DNA of 64,000 bases from Isoetes taiwanensis (lineage: Eukaryota > Streptophyta > Lycopodiopsida > Isoetales > Isoetaceae). This document shows, piece by piece, positions 1 through 11,501 of the stretch. Numbering within the stretch: position 1 is the first letter of the stretch; every line of letters begins with the position of its first letter. Below the pieces are notes generated by a model. The model made no database searches and was not told the origin of the DNA. It worked only from the letters and a program-made list of their open reading frames with translations. The position numbers and the translations under genes are program-made. The DNA lies in NCBI GenBank assembly GCA_021234155.1, contig JAJEKV010000027.1, positions 6,198,623 through 6,262,622 on the forward strand, read 5' to 3'.

Positions 1-1620
1 AATAGTACGAAGTACCTTCTCAAGTTTATATTTCTTCTTCAAGGTGCTGCTAATAATGATGGTAGGCAACCACATAGGCAAAGAAGATCTGAAACAACCC
101 ACGAAATATAAAAATAGATCATAGTTAGTCTTATACAATATGAAAAGACACAGGCAATACAGAGCAAATAAATGTTCTATGTTGAGAAATAGAAGAAGAA
201 GTAAACATGGAATATTCTAACTAAGAGTCAGTTTGAAATGTTCCCAAATGTTGGGATTCTTCCAGAAGCATATAGATTCATGGAAAAGATGTAATTCTTC
301 TCATGCATGCACCTTCTTACACCTTATATATGAGGGGTCTATACCTGAAGAGATCATGAGCAATCATTAGGATAGAGTATACTAACAAGAACAGAAGCAA
401 GAAAGGATTATGGGATAAATTAGAACTTGATGTTGGCCTAGTTTTGCATAGCACAAAGAGGAGTATAGGGTAGTATATATAACAATAACAGAAGCCAGAA
501 ACAAACATGGGATAAATTAGAACCTGATGGTTGCCTGGACTTGATAGCACGAACTGGAATATCAGCTTTATGCTCTTCATTGCCTAAATCCATTGCATGG
601 ACATAATTTAGAAAGCTTCCAATCATTACAATGGGGAATGTTACCTCTTCACTGATGCCTTAAAAAAATCAGCATTGATTCTAAAGCACAACCCTTCTAA
701 GCAACTTTTATATATTGAATGGAAAACATAAACAAATAAATGCAACCAATTGGAGACAAACTTGGAACATAATCTAAAGAAGGGAAAATATGATGTACCT
801 AATTCTTAAGCAACATCTAGTTGGTACTCTACAGCAATACTAAATGCATTCTATGCTTAAAGTATATTCCCCGTCTTAGATGTTCTGCTCCTACTAAGAC
901 CACCTCATCTGTGATAACGGAATAGAAAGGGTTTTGTATTGACCTGATCCATACATAATACAATTCACGCAAGGAATTCAAGCAGATATGCCTTTGAGAA
1001 TTTGGCAGCCACTCAAGCACATGCCATTCACATGCATGCAAGCAGCCTCACTAATGAATTCTATATAAATAAATATTCCAGAGTCACATGAAGGCATCCA
1101 TCTTTGTTTACTGGGTTAAAGATCTTACTGCATCAACAGTCTTGCCTTGAACCAGTTTCAAGGATCTTGCAAAATGGATTACCTCCATAAGGAAAACCTC
1201 CAGGACCTGAGAAGTTTCTTCAGAACAAAACACAAATGCAAGATTACCATTCTTGCTTGTAACTTGTCCCCAATCAGCTATAATAAAAATGATCGAGAAC
1301 CCTAAGAATGGAGCCGTATTTCAGTACTGAATGATAGCAAGATTAGCAGATGCAATCGAATCACAATCCTAAGTCCATATCAAGTTGGCCCTAAATCCAA
1401 ATCTGACCCCTAAATCCAAATCCCACCCTGTTCTTCAAGCAAAATGAGCGTTGCTGCAAAGATTATCTCCAGTAGCATCTGTTGTCTACATTTTATAACA
1501 CCACTCTAATGTCTCTTCTTAATTTGCGATTCAGGACCTACAATGCAAGAGCTTGAGAAGTTAGACGATGGAGACTAAGGCGTGAGACAGAGGAGGGAAA
1601 CATGGAAAGAAAAAAAGATT
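1..1620 (-). other. AT-rich region with possible unrecognised exons
   Basis: No gene can be named here. Three minus-strand stretches read open with codon-like composition: about 438-626 (contains EEVTFPIVMIGSFLNYVHAM), 829-1041 (contains SLRELYYVWIR followed by a CAG|GTCAAT donor-like site) and 1095-1260. They may be short exons of one gene running off the left edge, but no domain was recognised and the junctions do not fix a common frame. The rest is AT-rich and shows nothing else. Confidence 0.2.
389..550. repeat. Degenerate direct repeat
   Basis: Two copies of about 64 bp (389-453 and 487-550) share the block GGGATAAATTAGAAC, followed by similar sequence ending in ATAGCAC. They differ by scattered substitutions, which suggests an old local duplication. 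Confidence 0.55.
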
Positions 1621-1735
1621 CACCTGAAATTTGAACTTTTGCTATAGCTCCAAGCTCCGACTCCAAGCTCCAAGCTCCCAAAATGAAAGCTCCACCACGA
1701 ATTTTTCTAAAACCCTAAGCAAAGGCGGTTTCAAC

Positions 1736-1795
1736 CCCACCCCAACCGGGACAATGACCCCCCCCCCTCCCCCCCCGAGAAATGCCCCCCAGAAA
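1736..1795. repeat. C-rich low-complexity tract
   Basis: A run of C-rich sequence including a ten-base and an eight-base C homopolymer. An ORF across it gives a Pro/Thr-rich peptide that reflects composition rather than coding. Confidence 0.7.
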
Positions 1796-1869
1796 ACCAG
1801 CCAGGATGCCAAATATAACACTCAAAAGGGCACACGAAAAACCCCAACCCAAAAAACATCTTAAATAAG

Positions 1870-3010
1870 TAGATGAATGCTGCACTGTTTTCTGAACTCT
1901 CCCTAATTTACTTGCTCTCTTCATTTCTTACATCTGTCTCTGTAGATCCAAGTGGTCTTCTGCTTATGTAGAATTTTTGTCCGATGTAGTCTTATTATTT
2001 TTCCTTGTCAAGTCTCATACTTAGCAACTACTACCATAACTCTTAGGTCCATAAGTCTCAGATCTGTCTTAACTTGCTGCCGCATTTATGTAGTGTCTGG
2101 CCTGCATTCTCCTATAATAAGGCTTATTCTTCACTATTTTGTTAGAGCTTCACCATTCTCTTTCTTTTGTTCCCTTATCTGGTTTAATCAGCCTATGCAT
2201 AGTTGAACTTTCACCTGTAATCTGATTGTAGCTTAGCTTATAGTTACTAAAGGTAGCACCCACTAGTGCTACTGGTTTTGTTAACAAGCCTGTGTATTTG
2301 TATGATCAACTGATATTTCACATGTTTGAATGGTTTTATTTTAAATTGTATTTGTTTTATGGTGAAGGGCGTTAAATAAGTTTACCTGTTGTGACTTGAG
2401 CTTTTACCCTTTAGGCTAATTGTCTCTTGGTTTCACTGCATGTAACCGAACTTATCCCTCCATGTGGTGGTTATATGGTTAAAAGATTGAGCAATTATTG
2501 CTCTAAATGCTCAAAATGCGAAAGACTGTGGTGAAATTTATGAGCACAATCTATGCTATTTTCTGTTTCTCTATGACAAAAAAGCTTGTTTTATCCAAAT
2601 GCCTTTTTCTTTGAAGTTGTTTTACTGGAGCATAATTTTTTAGAAGAGTTCGAAGAAATACTATGTTTCTAGATGTTGTTATATTTCTTAATATAACATG
2701 CTATCAGATCATTTCCTATTTTATAGTTCACACTTGGGCATTTTGTTGTCAAACTTTAGATAGTTTAGATTGCTTTATTCCCCTATTGTCCTCAATTTCA
2801 TTCCAAAATATAAAAGCAAAGACATTCAACTTTTCCTCTGTTATTAGGCAGTACATCTGTCATTATTCCACATGATTTTAAGATTATGATCAAGGCTTAG
2901 ATATGATTTACACCTAATCATAGCTAAGACTGCAATCTAAAAGTCTTTTAGTCCTATATGGGGCTAATAGACTTAGGTCTGTTTATGTCTTAGGATTATA
3001 AAAACAGGCT
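1870..3010. other. AT-rich stretch, nothing recognised
   Basis: T-rich plus-strand sequence with only short ORFs of low-complexity, Phe/Ser/Ile-rich translation. I see no gene, RNA or transposon signature. Confidence 0.5.
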
Positions 3011-3018
3011 TAAATGTT

Positions 3019-3019
<1 letters not shown>

Positions 3020-3058
<39 letters not shown>
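3020..3058. repeat. (CT)n microsatellite
   Basis: About 18 uninterrupted CT dinucleotides, followed by a region (3063-3240) with several copies of the word GAAACCTCCCC. Confidence 0.95.
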
Positions 3059-3060
<2 letters not shown>

Positions 3061-3433
3061 TTTAGGAAACCTCCCCCATTTTCCGTGGAAACCTCCAATT
3101 GGGGAGGCGAAACCTCCCCTAATTTCTAAAATGGAAACCTCCCCAAGTCCCACGAAGAAAACGACGAGGTTCGAAAGGAAGTTGGGGAGGTTTCCAAGGA
3201 AATTCGGGAAAGGTTTCCAGTGGAGTCAACCATGGCGCCAATAAAACCATCGTGCACCGAATGTCTTCACAGAAGGCATTTTTCTTTCCATGGATGTTGA
3301 CCAATGCTTCAAATGGCAGATTTATACATGCATTACATTCGTTTATGTCACGGAGCAGAGGCTGCAGTTTCATTTTTTTACTCCATACAATTGCAACTAT
3401 GTGCAAGGAAAGGTCACAGTAACACCAATGTTT

Positions 3434-4310
3434 AAACAACAAAATGAATAAGAAAAAGTCGCTTGGTGACAAATGAACTGAAGTCTAGTCTACAGACATG
3501 GGGTCTACTATAATCTAGTCTAATATTCTAGACATGGGGTCTACTGAAGCCTAGTCTAAACATTCTAGACATGGGGTCTACTTTCACAATGCATAAGTTA
3601 AAAGCTAAACCAGGCTTTACAAGCAAGAGCTTCAAGAAACGTGTTAATTATCCTGTTACTTGACCTGGTCCGGTCAACAAGATCTAGTAGAAACCCAAGA
3701 CAAAAAACTCCTCTTCCATCTCATCTATTTGGCCAGCTTGTATTGTAGTAGCAACCATAGGTAGATAACAAAAGAGTAGACAATATAAGTCTTTTTTTTT
3801 TTTTTTTTCTTTTTATAGAAACCTCCCCATTTTCCCGTGGAAACCTTCCCCAAGTCGAACAAAGAAAATTGGGGGGTGGAAACCTCCCCAAGTCCCACGA
3901 AAACGACAGGTTTCGAAAAACAACAAAATGAATAAGAAAAAGTCGCTTGGTGACAAACGAACTGAAGTCTAGTCTACAGACATGGGGTCTACTGAAGTCT
4001 AGTCTAAATATTATAGACATGTGGTCTACTGAAGCCTAGTCTAAACATTATAGCCATGGGGTCTACTGAAGCCTAGTCTAAACATTCTAGACATGGGGTC
4101 TACTTTCACAATGCATAAGTTAGAAGCTAGACCAGGCCTTACAAGCAAGAGCTTCAAGAAACGTGTTAATTATCCTGTTACTTGACCTGGTCCAGTCAAC
4201 AAGATCTAGTAGAAACCCAAGAAAAAAATCTCCTCTTCCATTTCATCTATTTAGCCAGCTTGTATTGTAGTAGCAACCATAGGTAGATAACAAAAGAGTA
4301 GACAATACAA
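3434..4310 (+). repeat. Duplicated promoter/5'-flank block with internal 37-bp tandem units
   Basis: A block of roughly 360-390 bp occurs twice in direct orientation, at 3434-3790 and 3918-4310. The second copy runs into the start codon of the membrane glycoprotein gene at 4325. Both copies begin with AAAATGAATAAGAAAAAGTC and end with GATAACAAAAGAGTAGACAA. Each contains a 37-bp tandem unit with a small inverted repeat (TAGAC-atggg-GTCTA): about three units in copy 1 (3481-3582) and four in copy 2 (3964-4104). The separating segment (3791-3917) again carries the GAAACCTCCCCAAGTCCCACG word of 3130-3170, so the duplicated unit may be longer. Whether the block controls transcription is an inference from its position. 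Confidence 0.85.
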
Positions 4311-4324
4311 GTGTGAGAAGCATC

Positions 4325-6166
4325 ATGGGAAGGTTTGGGTTGCTTCTAATTCTGGTTGCACTGTTTATTCAAGGAATCAAAGCTGCTTCTGTGAATGTGA
4401 ATGAAGGAAAACTGTCACAGGTAGATCAGTTGGAGGCACTGGCCAGAATAGGTGGACAAAGCAATGGAGATGCTCTGTTGGAGACGTTGAATGGAACAGA
4501 TGGGTACTGGCATTCCATGGCATTCTGGAGGTTTCTGATACTGGGTGCTCCTCCCAACAAGGAGAGCTTTAATCTTACCAAAGAAAATGAGCTACTCAGA
4601 AATGTGTCTGAAATGGGAGGATTGTCAGCCACTAAGAAATCAGCAGTGGCAATATACCAAAGCACTCAACATGTGAAGGAGGTGGGAACTGTTGACATAA
4701 AGGCTTGGTCTTTAGTCTATTCTTGCTTTTCTGACACAACTGATACAAGCCAATGCGCTGCCTTAGTTCCTGTCTTCATTCTACATAGTCAATATAACAA
4801 ATCAAAGCCTGAATATGTTAATCTATATAGAGGACTCTTTACTGGTTCTAAATCTACATACTTTGCCACTGCTGTCTCTGCAGACCTTGCCAAAATTCAA
4901 GATTACAATGATACCAAAGATGTCATAACATTTCAAATGCCTAACAGTTCACAAAAGTGCACATTAAGTTCCATTCAAGCTGCAAGGAGTGTGCTTGCTG
5001 CGTCCTATGGCCTTCCAGGTTTTGTGTGCTACAATGCATCAAGCCTGACAAACGTTGAAAGCAAAAGGGTATTATCCAATGAACATGCACTTGACAATAA
5101 GACCACATATGATGATTCTGTTGAATGGTCTAAGGTGCCAATTGAAGACTGTTCTGGTGCTCCGTTCCTCTATGGAGACTTTGATAGTTCTGATTATTAT
5201 TATATTGAGGCTTGTGCAATGAATTCTAGTGGTAACTACAACTGTGTCACCATTAGAAAAGATGACATGCAGTGCAACTACAATGCCACTATTGATGCAA
5301 TGTATGAGAAGGTCATGAAGAACCCTACTAGCACCACATGTGGGGTTCAAAACAGTGTGATTGAAGATGTTTCTGGCTACATACCTGTGAGCAGCAACTG
5401 GGAGACCAGTGATGGCAAAGACGAAAAGGAATTTAAATTGGGGCAGCCAACAGGCGACTTCTGCCACATGCCAGTAAGAACTACCCAAGCATCTGAGCCC
5501 ATAAGTTGTTCAGATACAAACTCCCAACCATCAGCAAGATGCGACCCAACATATTTTTCAACAGATCTGCTAGAGGCAATGCTTAAGGACACAGCAGACA
5601 ATTTTTTGTCAGGCCATGTGTCGCAAGTGAACATAAAAAACGGACCATATGGCAGCAGACTTGACGCAGCAGCTTTGGCCATAGCCACATTCATGGGGCT
5701 GGTTGGTATGGTCGGACCATTGACACTAGCCGAGCTCAAGCTGGTCAAGGTGTTCAACGAAAGGTTCAATTACTCAGGCGGAACAGGGCGAAAACCTAAA
5801 ATATCATGCCCTAAAAATTGGGGCTGCCTGTGTTTATGCGTGCTGAATGTGTGCATAGGGTGCGCTGCTTATGGCCCAATTATTGCTGCCATGCGTAGCC
5901 AGTATCAAAAGCGTGAGCGTTTTCATACCTGGGCTATCTCGATCACGTCTGAGACTGTGAATAGCTATGGTACCAAGCTGCTGTTCCTCACCTTTGTTGA
6001 AGGGAGCTCCACTTACTTCAGCCTTCTTATTTGGAGCTTCTATATTTTGGCTTGTGTTCTTGCTCTTCTTATCACTGCCTCTGTCACACTTCATCTTTCC
6101 TGCTCACATGCTCGAGCTCGCATCCTGGTTACGCCCATTGAGGACGCCACGCCACAGCCAAAATAG
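4325..6166 (+). CDS. Unrecognised secretory-pathway membrane glycoprotein, 613 aa
   Basis: I do not recognise the family. The single-exon ORF encodes 613 residues from the ATG at 4325; the GTG at 4313 is in frame but is not a plausible eukaryotic start. Residues 1-20 (MGRFGLLLILVALFIQGIKA) look like a signal peptide. Residues 21-445 form an ectodomain with about ten N-glycosylation sequons (for example N56, N83, N93, N158, N195, N207, N237, N258, N300, N320) and twelve cysteines, which suggests disulfides. Three hydrophobic segments follow: about 446-468, 499-522 (Cys-rich, CLCLCVLNVC) and 563-590, then a short tail ending ATPQPK. This predicts an extracellular or lumenal domain anchored by three C-terminal membrane spans. 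The frame is undamaged amid decayed elements, which suggests a live gene. A receptor-like or wall-associated role is possible, but nothing in the sequence proves one. Confidence 0.8.
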   Translation: MGRFGLLLILVALFIQGIKAASVNVNEGKLSQVDQLEALARIGGQSNGDALLETLNGTDGYWHSMAFWRFLILGAPPNKESFNLTKENELLRNVSEMGGLSATKKSAVAIYQSTQHVKEVGTVDIKAWSLVYSCFSDTTDTSQCAALVPVFILHSQYNKSKPEYVNLYRGLFTGSKSTYFATAVSADLAKIQDYNDTKDVITFQMPNSSQKCTLSSIQAARSVLAASYGLPGFVCYNASSLTNVESKRVLSNEHALDNKTTYDDSVEWSKVPIEDCSGAPFLYGDFDSSDYYYIEACAMNSSGNYNCVTIRKDDMQCNYNATIDAMYEKVMKNPTSTTCGVQNSVIEDVSGYIPVSSNWETSDGKDEKEFKLGQPTGDFCHMPVRTTQASEPISCSDTNSQPSARCDPTYFSTDLLEAMLKDTADNFLSGHVSQVNIKNGPYGSRLDAAALAIATFMGLVGMVGPLTLAELKLVKVFNERFNYSGGTGRKPKISCPKNWGCLCLCVLNVCIGCAAYGPIIAAMRSQYQKRERFHTWAISITSETVNSYGTKLLFLTFVEGSSTYFSLLIWSFYILACVLALLITASVTLHLSCSHARARILVTPIEDATPQPK

Positions 6167-8400
6167 ATTGAGCCAATTGGCTTTTGATGTTGTGAATTAC
6201 CAAAACCATGATATTCATTCATTGGAAAGTATAAGTATATCATTTTCATTCATATATAAGTCAGGTTCATTTTTATAAGTCAGGTTCCTTTTTCTCTGTT
6301 TTGGGTTGGCCATAGGGGGCAACCCTTTTGGTGGAGGGTGGAGTGGCATATATAAGGCCTTGATATGATTTGAATATAATATCCCATAAAATATTCTAAA
6401 TATGTGGTTGTGATTGTCTGCGATTAATTAGGGTTTTTGTGACATTTGTGATACTTAGACGACAGAGATTGTTTGGGATACCTTTGACTATAGAGATTGT
6501 TTGGGTTTTCTTTGAAAGATAGTGGAAGATAGATAGCTATTTCTATGCAATCCCCTCTGGCGATGACAGTGGCATTGGGCGAGGGCAGCGGCATGGGCGT
6601 CTGTAATATTCTCTACAATCATACCCCAGGTGTTTACTTCTTACGTTAGCATCCACACCACTTTGACATTGCTTAGTTATGTGGTTCTTGGGTCCTGCCC
6701 CCAAAACCTTACATTAAATGCGACTCTAGGCAGCTCGAACTCGAGACATATTTGTTCTAAGAGCAATTACCATCCAAAATGTATTTGAAGCATTTACCAA
6801 AATTTTGACACATAAACAGGCTGAGAGTCTCACGCTTAAGTTCTTCTGGCTTTATGAATGCAAGAATCTGCACATGTTATAACCTTTATAAAAATGCCAT
6901 AAGATAAAGCTTTCCTTTCATGCTATGGTACTAACCACAAGCACCAGTCCTATAACAAAGCCAACGAAACCAACTTGAGCTTGGCCTGCCAAGTACGTAT
7001 ACTGATGGAGCAATTAATAACATAACATAATCTAAGGAACCTCAAATTCTGGACCAAGTACTATTGAACTTCTAAAGCAAACTAAGCTTGGGCTCTAGCG
7101 ATTCCCATGACCATGTTTGATATGCCAGCTTCTCCTAAATTCATCAGGTTCCAAGTTTACAGAAATGCCACAAGATCTTATAACTCGGGAGCTTCACCTT
7201 TCAAGCTACATTGCTCATACATGCGAGTCCAATAGAAAAGTTGATCAACTTGAGCTTGGCATGCCAAGTATGTATATGCATGAAGTTGAGCAGAGGATTG
7301 CTCTGACCAAACTAGAACCGAGTAAGGGATAACATTCAAATTATTATACATGTACAAGTAAGATATAAGAAAACCACAAATATGAAATTGAACATATGAC
7401 AGATTAATGAGTAGACTATATGGAAACAATCACAATGGACAAGAGAGTTGTGACGCAAATCATGAAGGTTCATGAGGCCAGTTTTGAACTAGAATGGTTT
7501 TTCTTCTTGCTTAATAAAGGTGATATATATGATTGGTATGTATGCATGTATGCAACTTAACTTATACTAGTAACAGGTGCCCGGCGTTGCCGAGCATAAA
7601 TACGGTTATATTGTAGGTGGCCATGAAGCTGTGGGTATGTGTAAAATAGGTTATTAAAATTTGAAACATTAAGAAATGGGAGGAGTGAGATGAAAGTTTA
7701 TTGTTTTCTATGCTTGACATGAGTGTAGCTTTGAACTTGTGGAATGAAACATTTCTATGATGGAAATACATTTGTTGCATAGGAATAATGTTTATATTTA
7801 TGCGATTGCAATGTTTAAGGACTTGATTTGTTATATTTGATTGTATGTTGAGTTTGAATAAGGGTGGATAATGTTTGGCATGGAAGTTTGAAATAGGGAA
7901 TGATGGTGTGGTTTGGAAAGGCAAAGGATAGTGTAAAATAGTTTATTGATATGGCTTTGTTCTGGCATAAGAATCCTGTTTGTATCAATTAGTTTGTTTG
8001 GATCATAGGAGGATGTGAAGCTGGATTCTGATGGCATATCAAACTATAAAATGATTCAGAGTTATGTCTAAGACTTATACGAATCAAAATATGTAAAATG
8101 TGAAGATTTGTAGATTTGTTGTGTACGTGTCTTAGCAATACATGCAACTGTTTCCCTATTAGAGGAAGAAATCTAGATGAAAGAAAATATATCTACAGGA
8201 GCAAGAAGAGCATACATATGTGTAGTGTATAAATCATCAGTGTGAAATGGTTTGCCAGAACTCTAATAATGTATTGCACTTAGGGATTTTGATCACATTG
8301 TTGAAGAGCAAAAAATAGTTGTGAAGTGCAAAAGGTAATCTTAAACCCAAAAAATTGCATGCATGTAGTGAAGTTAGAACACCTGCCTTTATTTCCTCAA
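6167..8400. other. Non-coding AT-rich region
   Basis: This holds the 3' flank of the glycoprotein gene and AT-rich sequence with short ORFs on both strands that show no recognisable domain. No RNA gene or transposon terminus was seen. Confidence 0.5.
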
Positions 8401-8421
8401 GGTTCATATATCTATAAGAAT

Positions 8422-8483
8422 CTATAGGTAGCTTGCCAAAACGTTATATATATGAACCTATAGGTAGCTTGCCAAAACGTTAT
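8422..8483. repeat. 36-bp-spaced direct repeat
   Basis: CTATAGGTAGCTTGCCAAAA, followed by CGTTAT, occurs twice (8422-8447 and 8458-8483) without mismatch, separated by ten bases. Confidence 0.9.
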
Positions 8484-9234
8484 TAAATAACATTACAATT
8501 TGGGCATCCGGTAAATAAATGCTAAAGACTTGGGCGACCATCCAAATGTTGTATGATAACTGAACTTGCTAAATACATGTAAGCTATAGTGAAGAAGTGT
8601 TCAATTCTGTCAGCTACATAAATGTTCAATGATAGTGCTACAGAGCTTCATTGAGAGGTGCAATAAATAAGAAACTGTTGTGTACAAAAGCATAAGTCAT
8701 TCTCAAGTTAAATAAAAGTAATAGACATCAAATGAAAAAGTCTTCTATGGTCATCAACGGTAGGGCAGTTGCTTTAGTTGAGCCCTAAAACATGACCAAT
8801 CCAAACAGTGCCTGTGGAAGATGTCCATGATGGCTTCTGTCTGTTTACCTATTGTTAGCATGTGATATTTGCCATGAACTTGATAGGGATTTCCAGAATC
8901 TTCATGTGATATTTAAAGTAATGGATTCTGCAAGAATCATATGGCATTTTAACTTATAATCTTTGCTTCATATGAGAGCTTTCTTTCTTCATATGGATAA
9001 AGACTACCAAAATGTAGTAACACGACAGAGCCCTAGAGCCCTGCAATAAACAACTATGCAGTCAATTGAAGAGGATGGACAGTGACAGAGGCCTGCATCG
9101 GATCCATAATTGCTCCCATGAAATTACCGCAGTTAATCACAATCTCATTATTAAGAATTGTATAATGTTACTTCACCATGGATGGGCTCTTCCATTGCTC
9201 CTGAATATCTTAATGGATCATCTGCATTAAACAT

Positions 9235-9310
9235 GCATTAAACATCTGCATATGAAAAACAATCTTGTGTATGCATTAAACATCTGCATATGAAAAACAA
9301 TCTTGTGTAT
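9235..9310. repeat. 38-bp perfect tandem duplication
   Basis: The unit starting GCATTAAACATCTGCATATG and ending TTGTGTAT is present twice head-to-tail (9235-9272 and 9273-9310) without mismatches, so it is recent. Confidence 0.9.
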
Positions 9311-9654
9311 ACCTTCAGAAAAAGATGTAGAAGAGGCTCATCTTCAGGGCAGTAATTTATGTGCCATTGAGTTCCATTGGGTTTGATTATCTAATAAAGC
9401 ATAAAATTTCACATGGCATCTCTTCCGACCAATGCTAGGCCTTCTAGACATTCATATATCTAATGTAGAAACACCAAACGATTTGTCCATTGCACTATTT
9501 GGCACATAAAATTGAAGCATGGAACTGGCTGTAAATTGAATTAGAAGGGCAATAGACATTGCTAAACTAATATGCTCCCACATAATGCCCGACCCTGCAA
9601 GTCTGATGCTTTTCATTGATAATTTGCTAATATACTTGCAGCTAGTTCACATTC

Positions 9655-10500
9655 TCTAAAGGAGAGAAAGCATACAATTAGATAGAGCAAAAGAATTTGG
9701 AGGGGAAGCAATGGGGACACACATGATCCAAAGAGAATGGTATAGAGTGACCTGAACAAATTGAACATATTACAATGCATAGAGAGTCACCTGAAGAACT
9801 GAACATATTGAAATGCATACATGAAGCAGGCTTTTTTCAGACAAATATCTTGTGTACCTTTTGACAACAGAATAACAAAAAACTATACAATATAGCTTGA
9901 ATAATTTCTTGCTAATTCTATTGGCATTTGTATTAAGCAATGCAAAAGAGATTCGTCATTGAGTCTATGGCTAACTTGAAAAAGCAAGGACAGCATGAAT
10001 AGAGCTGCAAAACATACAAAAATATAAAGATTTGCTAGATTTGTGGAAGAACCATGCAATTAGGTAGAGCAAAGGGATTCGAAGTTAGAGAAAAAGATTA
10101 TGATATGATGTGAAACAGGCATGATCCAAAGAGAATGACATAGAATTACCTGAGCGAATTGAACATTTTGAAATCCCTATATAAAGCAGCTATTTTTTTC
10201 ATGCATATTTCTTGTGTACTTGTTGAAAATAAAATAACAAAAAATTATGCAATATTGTATACCTTACCCTAATTGAAACAGTGAATGAACATGCATTTCA
10301 AGTAGTATGCTTATAAAAATGAATGCCTCAAAGTTCTGCAGCCAACAGAGTTGGTTTAAACTTCCTCGCCGATTATGCTGGTCCTTGTATTGAGCAATGT
10401 AGAAAAAGTCCTGCATTGCATCTACGACTAACCTGCAAAAGCAAGGACAACATGGACAGAGATGCACAAAGTACAGAGTTTACAAATTTGCTAGATTATC
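9655..10500. repeat. Diverged segmental duplication, about 400 bp
   Basis: Sequence at 9655-10040 reappears in the same order at 10050-10500. Shared landmarks are CATGATCCAAAGAGAATG, a block containing TCTTGTGTAC followed by AATAACAAAAA, and AAAAGCAAGGACA followed by TTTGCTAGATT. The copies differ by many substitutions and small indels. No coding capacity was recognised in either. Confidence 0.75.
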
Positions 10501-10869
10501 ATACCTCATGAACCATTGTCTCCCAAATTCAAGCACATAAAATGGGCATTCAAAATCTCAGATGAATACATTTTTAGAACTGTCCAAGTTCTTGCCGATG
10601 GCTAAACATATGCATCATGTTGCATGGATCCACATCTATAACTGAAAACATCACAGTCTTGCTAGCTTTAATAGATAATTCTCTGATAATCTTTTATTTC
10701 ATACAGAATAAAATGAAAGTCAATAATCTTTGGGAGCTCAAGCTCATACTGCCTTTATGACAGTCCCGAAGACATGAATGACTATTACCTTTAGAAAACA
10801 TCCACATCAATTTGTTGCCTTTAGGCTGTCGAAAGGTAGGCATAGCCGCAGTAGTAGCCTGAAAGCAAT

Positions 10870-11425
10870 TTATTGCCTCCACCATAGGCAATCAACAGGT
10901 GTACTTGGCAGTGATCCTTTTGAACCTTCAGATGCATCAGACATAGTCTCTTCACTTGGCAAAAAAGCCTTAGTTTCAACAACATCATCGTCGGGATGCA
11001 ATGCAGGTTCACACTCAGGTAGGTCTTACACGATGCTATCACTTACCAAAGGAGCATTAGGTTCAACAACAGCATGATCAGGAAGATTAGGTTCAACAAC
11101 AGCATGATCAGGAACATTAGGTTCAACAACAGGATGATCAGGATGCAATGCAACTTCAAATGCAGATACGCCTTCCATGATGCTATCACTTGGCAAAGCA
11201 GCATCACTTTCCTTAACAGAGTCGGTATGGTCATCTAAAGACATCATTGCTACCTGGGGAGATTCCACATGGGTATTATGATCTAATCCTCCCTGCACAA
11301 TGCTAGCTTGTGAAATTTTGGGAGCAAGATTATTTTGTGAAGAAGGAAGGGGAACAGATTCCATGGCACTCTGTAAGTTCATCCAACTGTAAATTTCACA
11401 GTATCTACTTCCTGATCTAGGAATT
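10870..11425 (-). pseudogene. Acidic Ser/Pro/Val repeat ORF with an in-frame stop
   Basis: A minus-strand frame runs from about 11425 to a stop at 10870 and is interrupted by one in-frame TAA (11026-11028). It opens next to a splice-acceptor-like CCTAG at about 11420. The product is acidic and contains three tandem copies of a ten-residue unit PDHAVVEPN(L/V/A), matching a 30-bp DNA repeat at 11051-11150. A related block downstream of the stop (ALHPDDDVVETKAFLPSEE) echoes the upstream ALHPDHPVVEPN. I recognise no domain. It is either one exon of a decaying gene or a gene whose real 3' end is the TAA. Confidence 0.4.
11051..11150. repeat. 30-bp tandem repeat
   Basis: About 3.3 copies of a 30-bp unit containing GGTTCAACAACAGCATGATC. 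The length keeps the minus-strand reading frame. Confidence 0.9.
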
Positions 11426-11461
11426 ATCATGAATAATTTATCAAAAATATTTCAGTTCATA

Positions 11462-11501
11462 AAGATAAGATAAGATAAGATAAGATAAGATAAGATAAGA
11501 T
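11462..11501. repeat. (TAAGA)n microsatellite
   Basis: Eight consecutive pentamers TAAGA without interruption. Confidence 0.95.

Noticed and set aside
1631-1864. Pro/Thr-rich ORF across the C-rich tract
   Set aside because: Low-complexity DNA with homopolymer C runs; no start context or domain.
3014-3244. ORF starting in the CT microsatellite
   Set aside because: Its first part is an SL dipeptide repeat from the microsatellite and the rest is duplicated flank sequence.
5072-5769. Minus-strand ORFs of 138 and 130 codons under the glycoprotein gene
   Set aside because: They are antisense shadows of a well-supported coding frame and show no domain.
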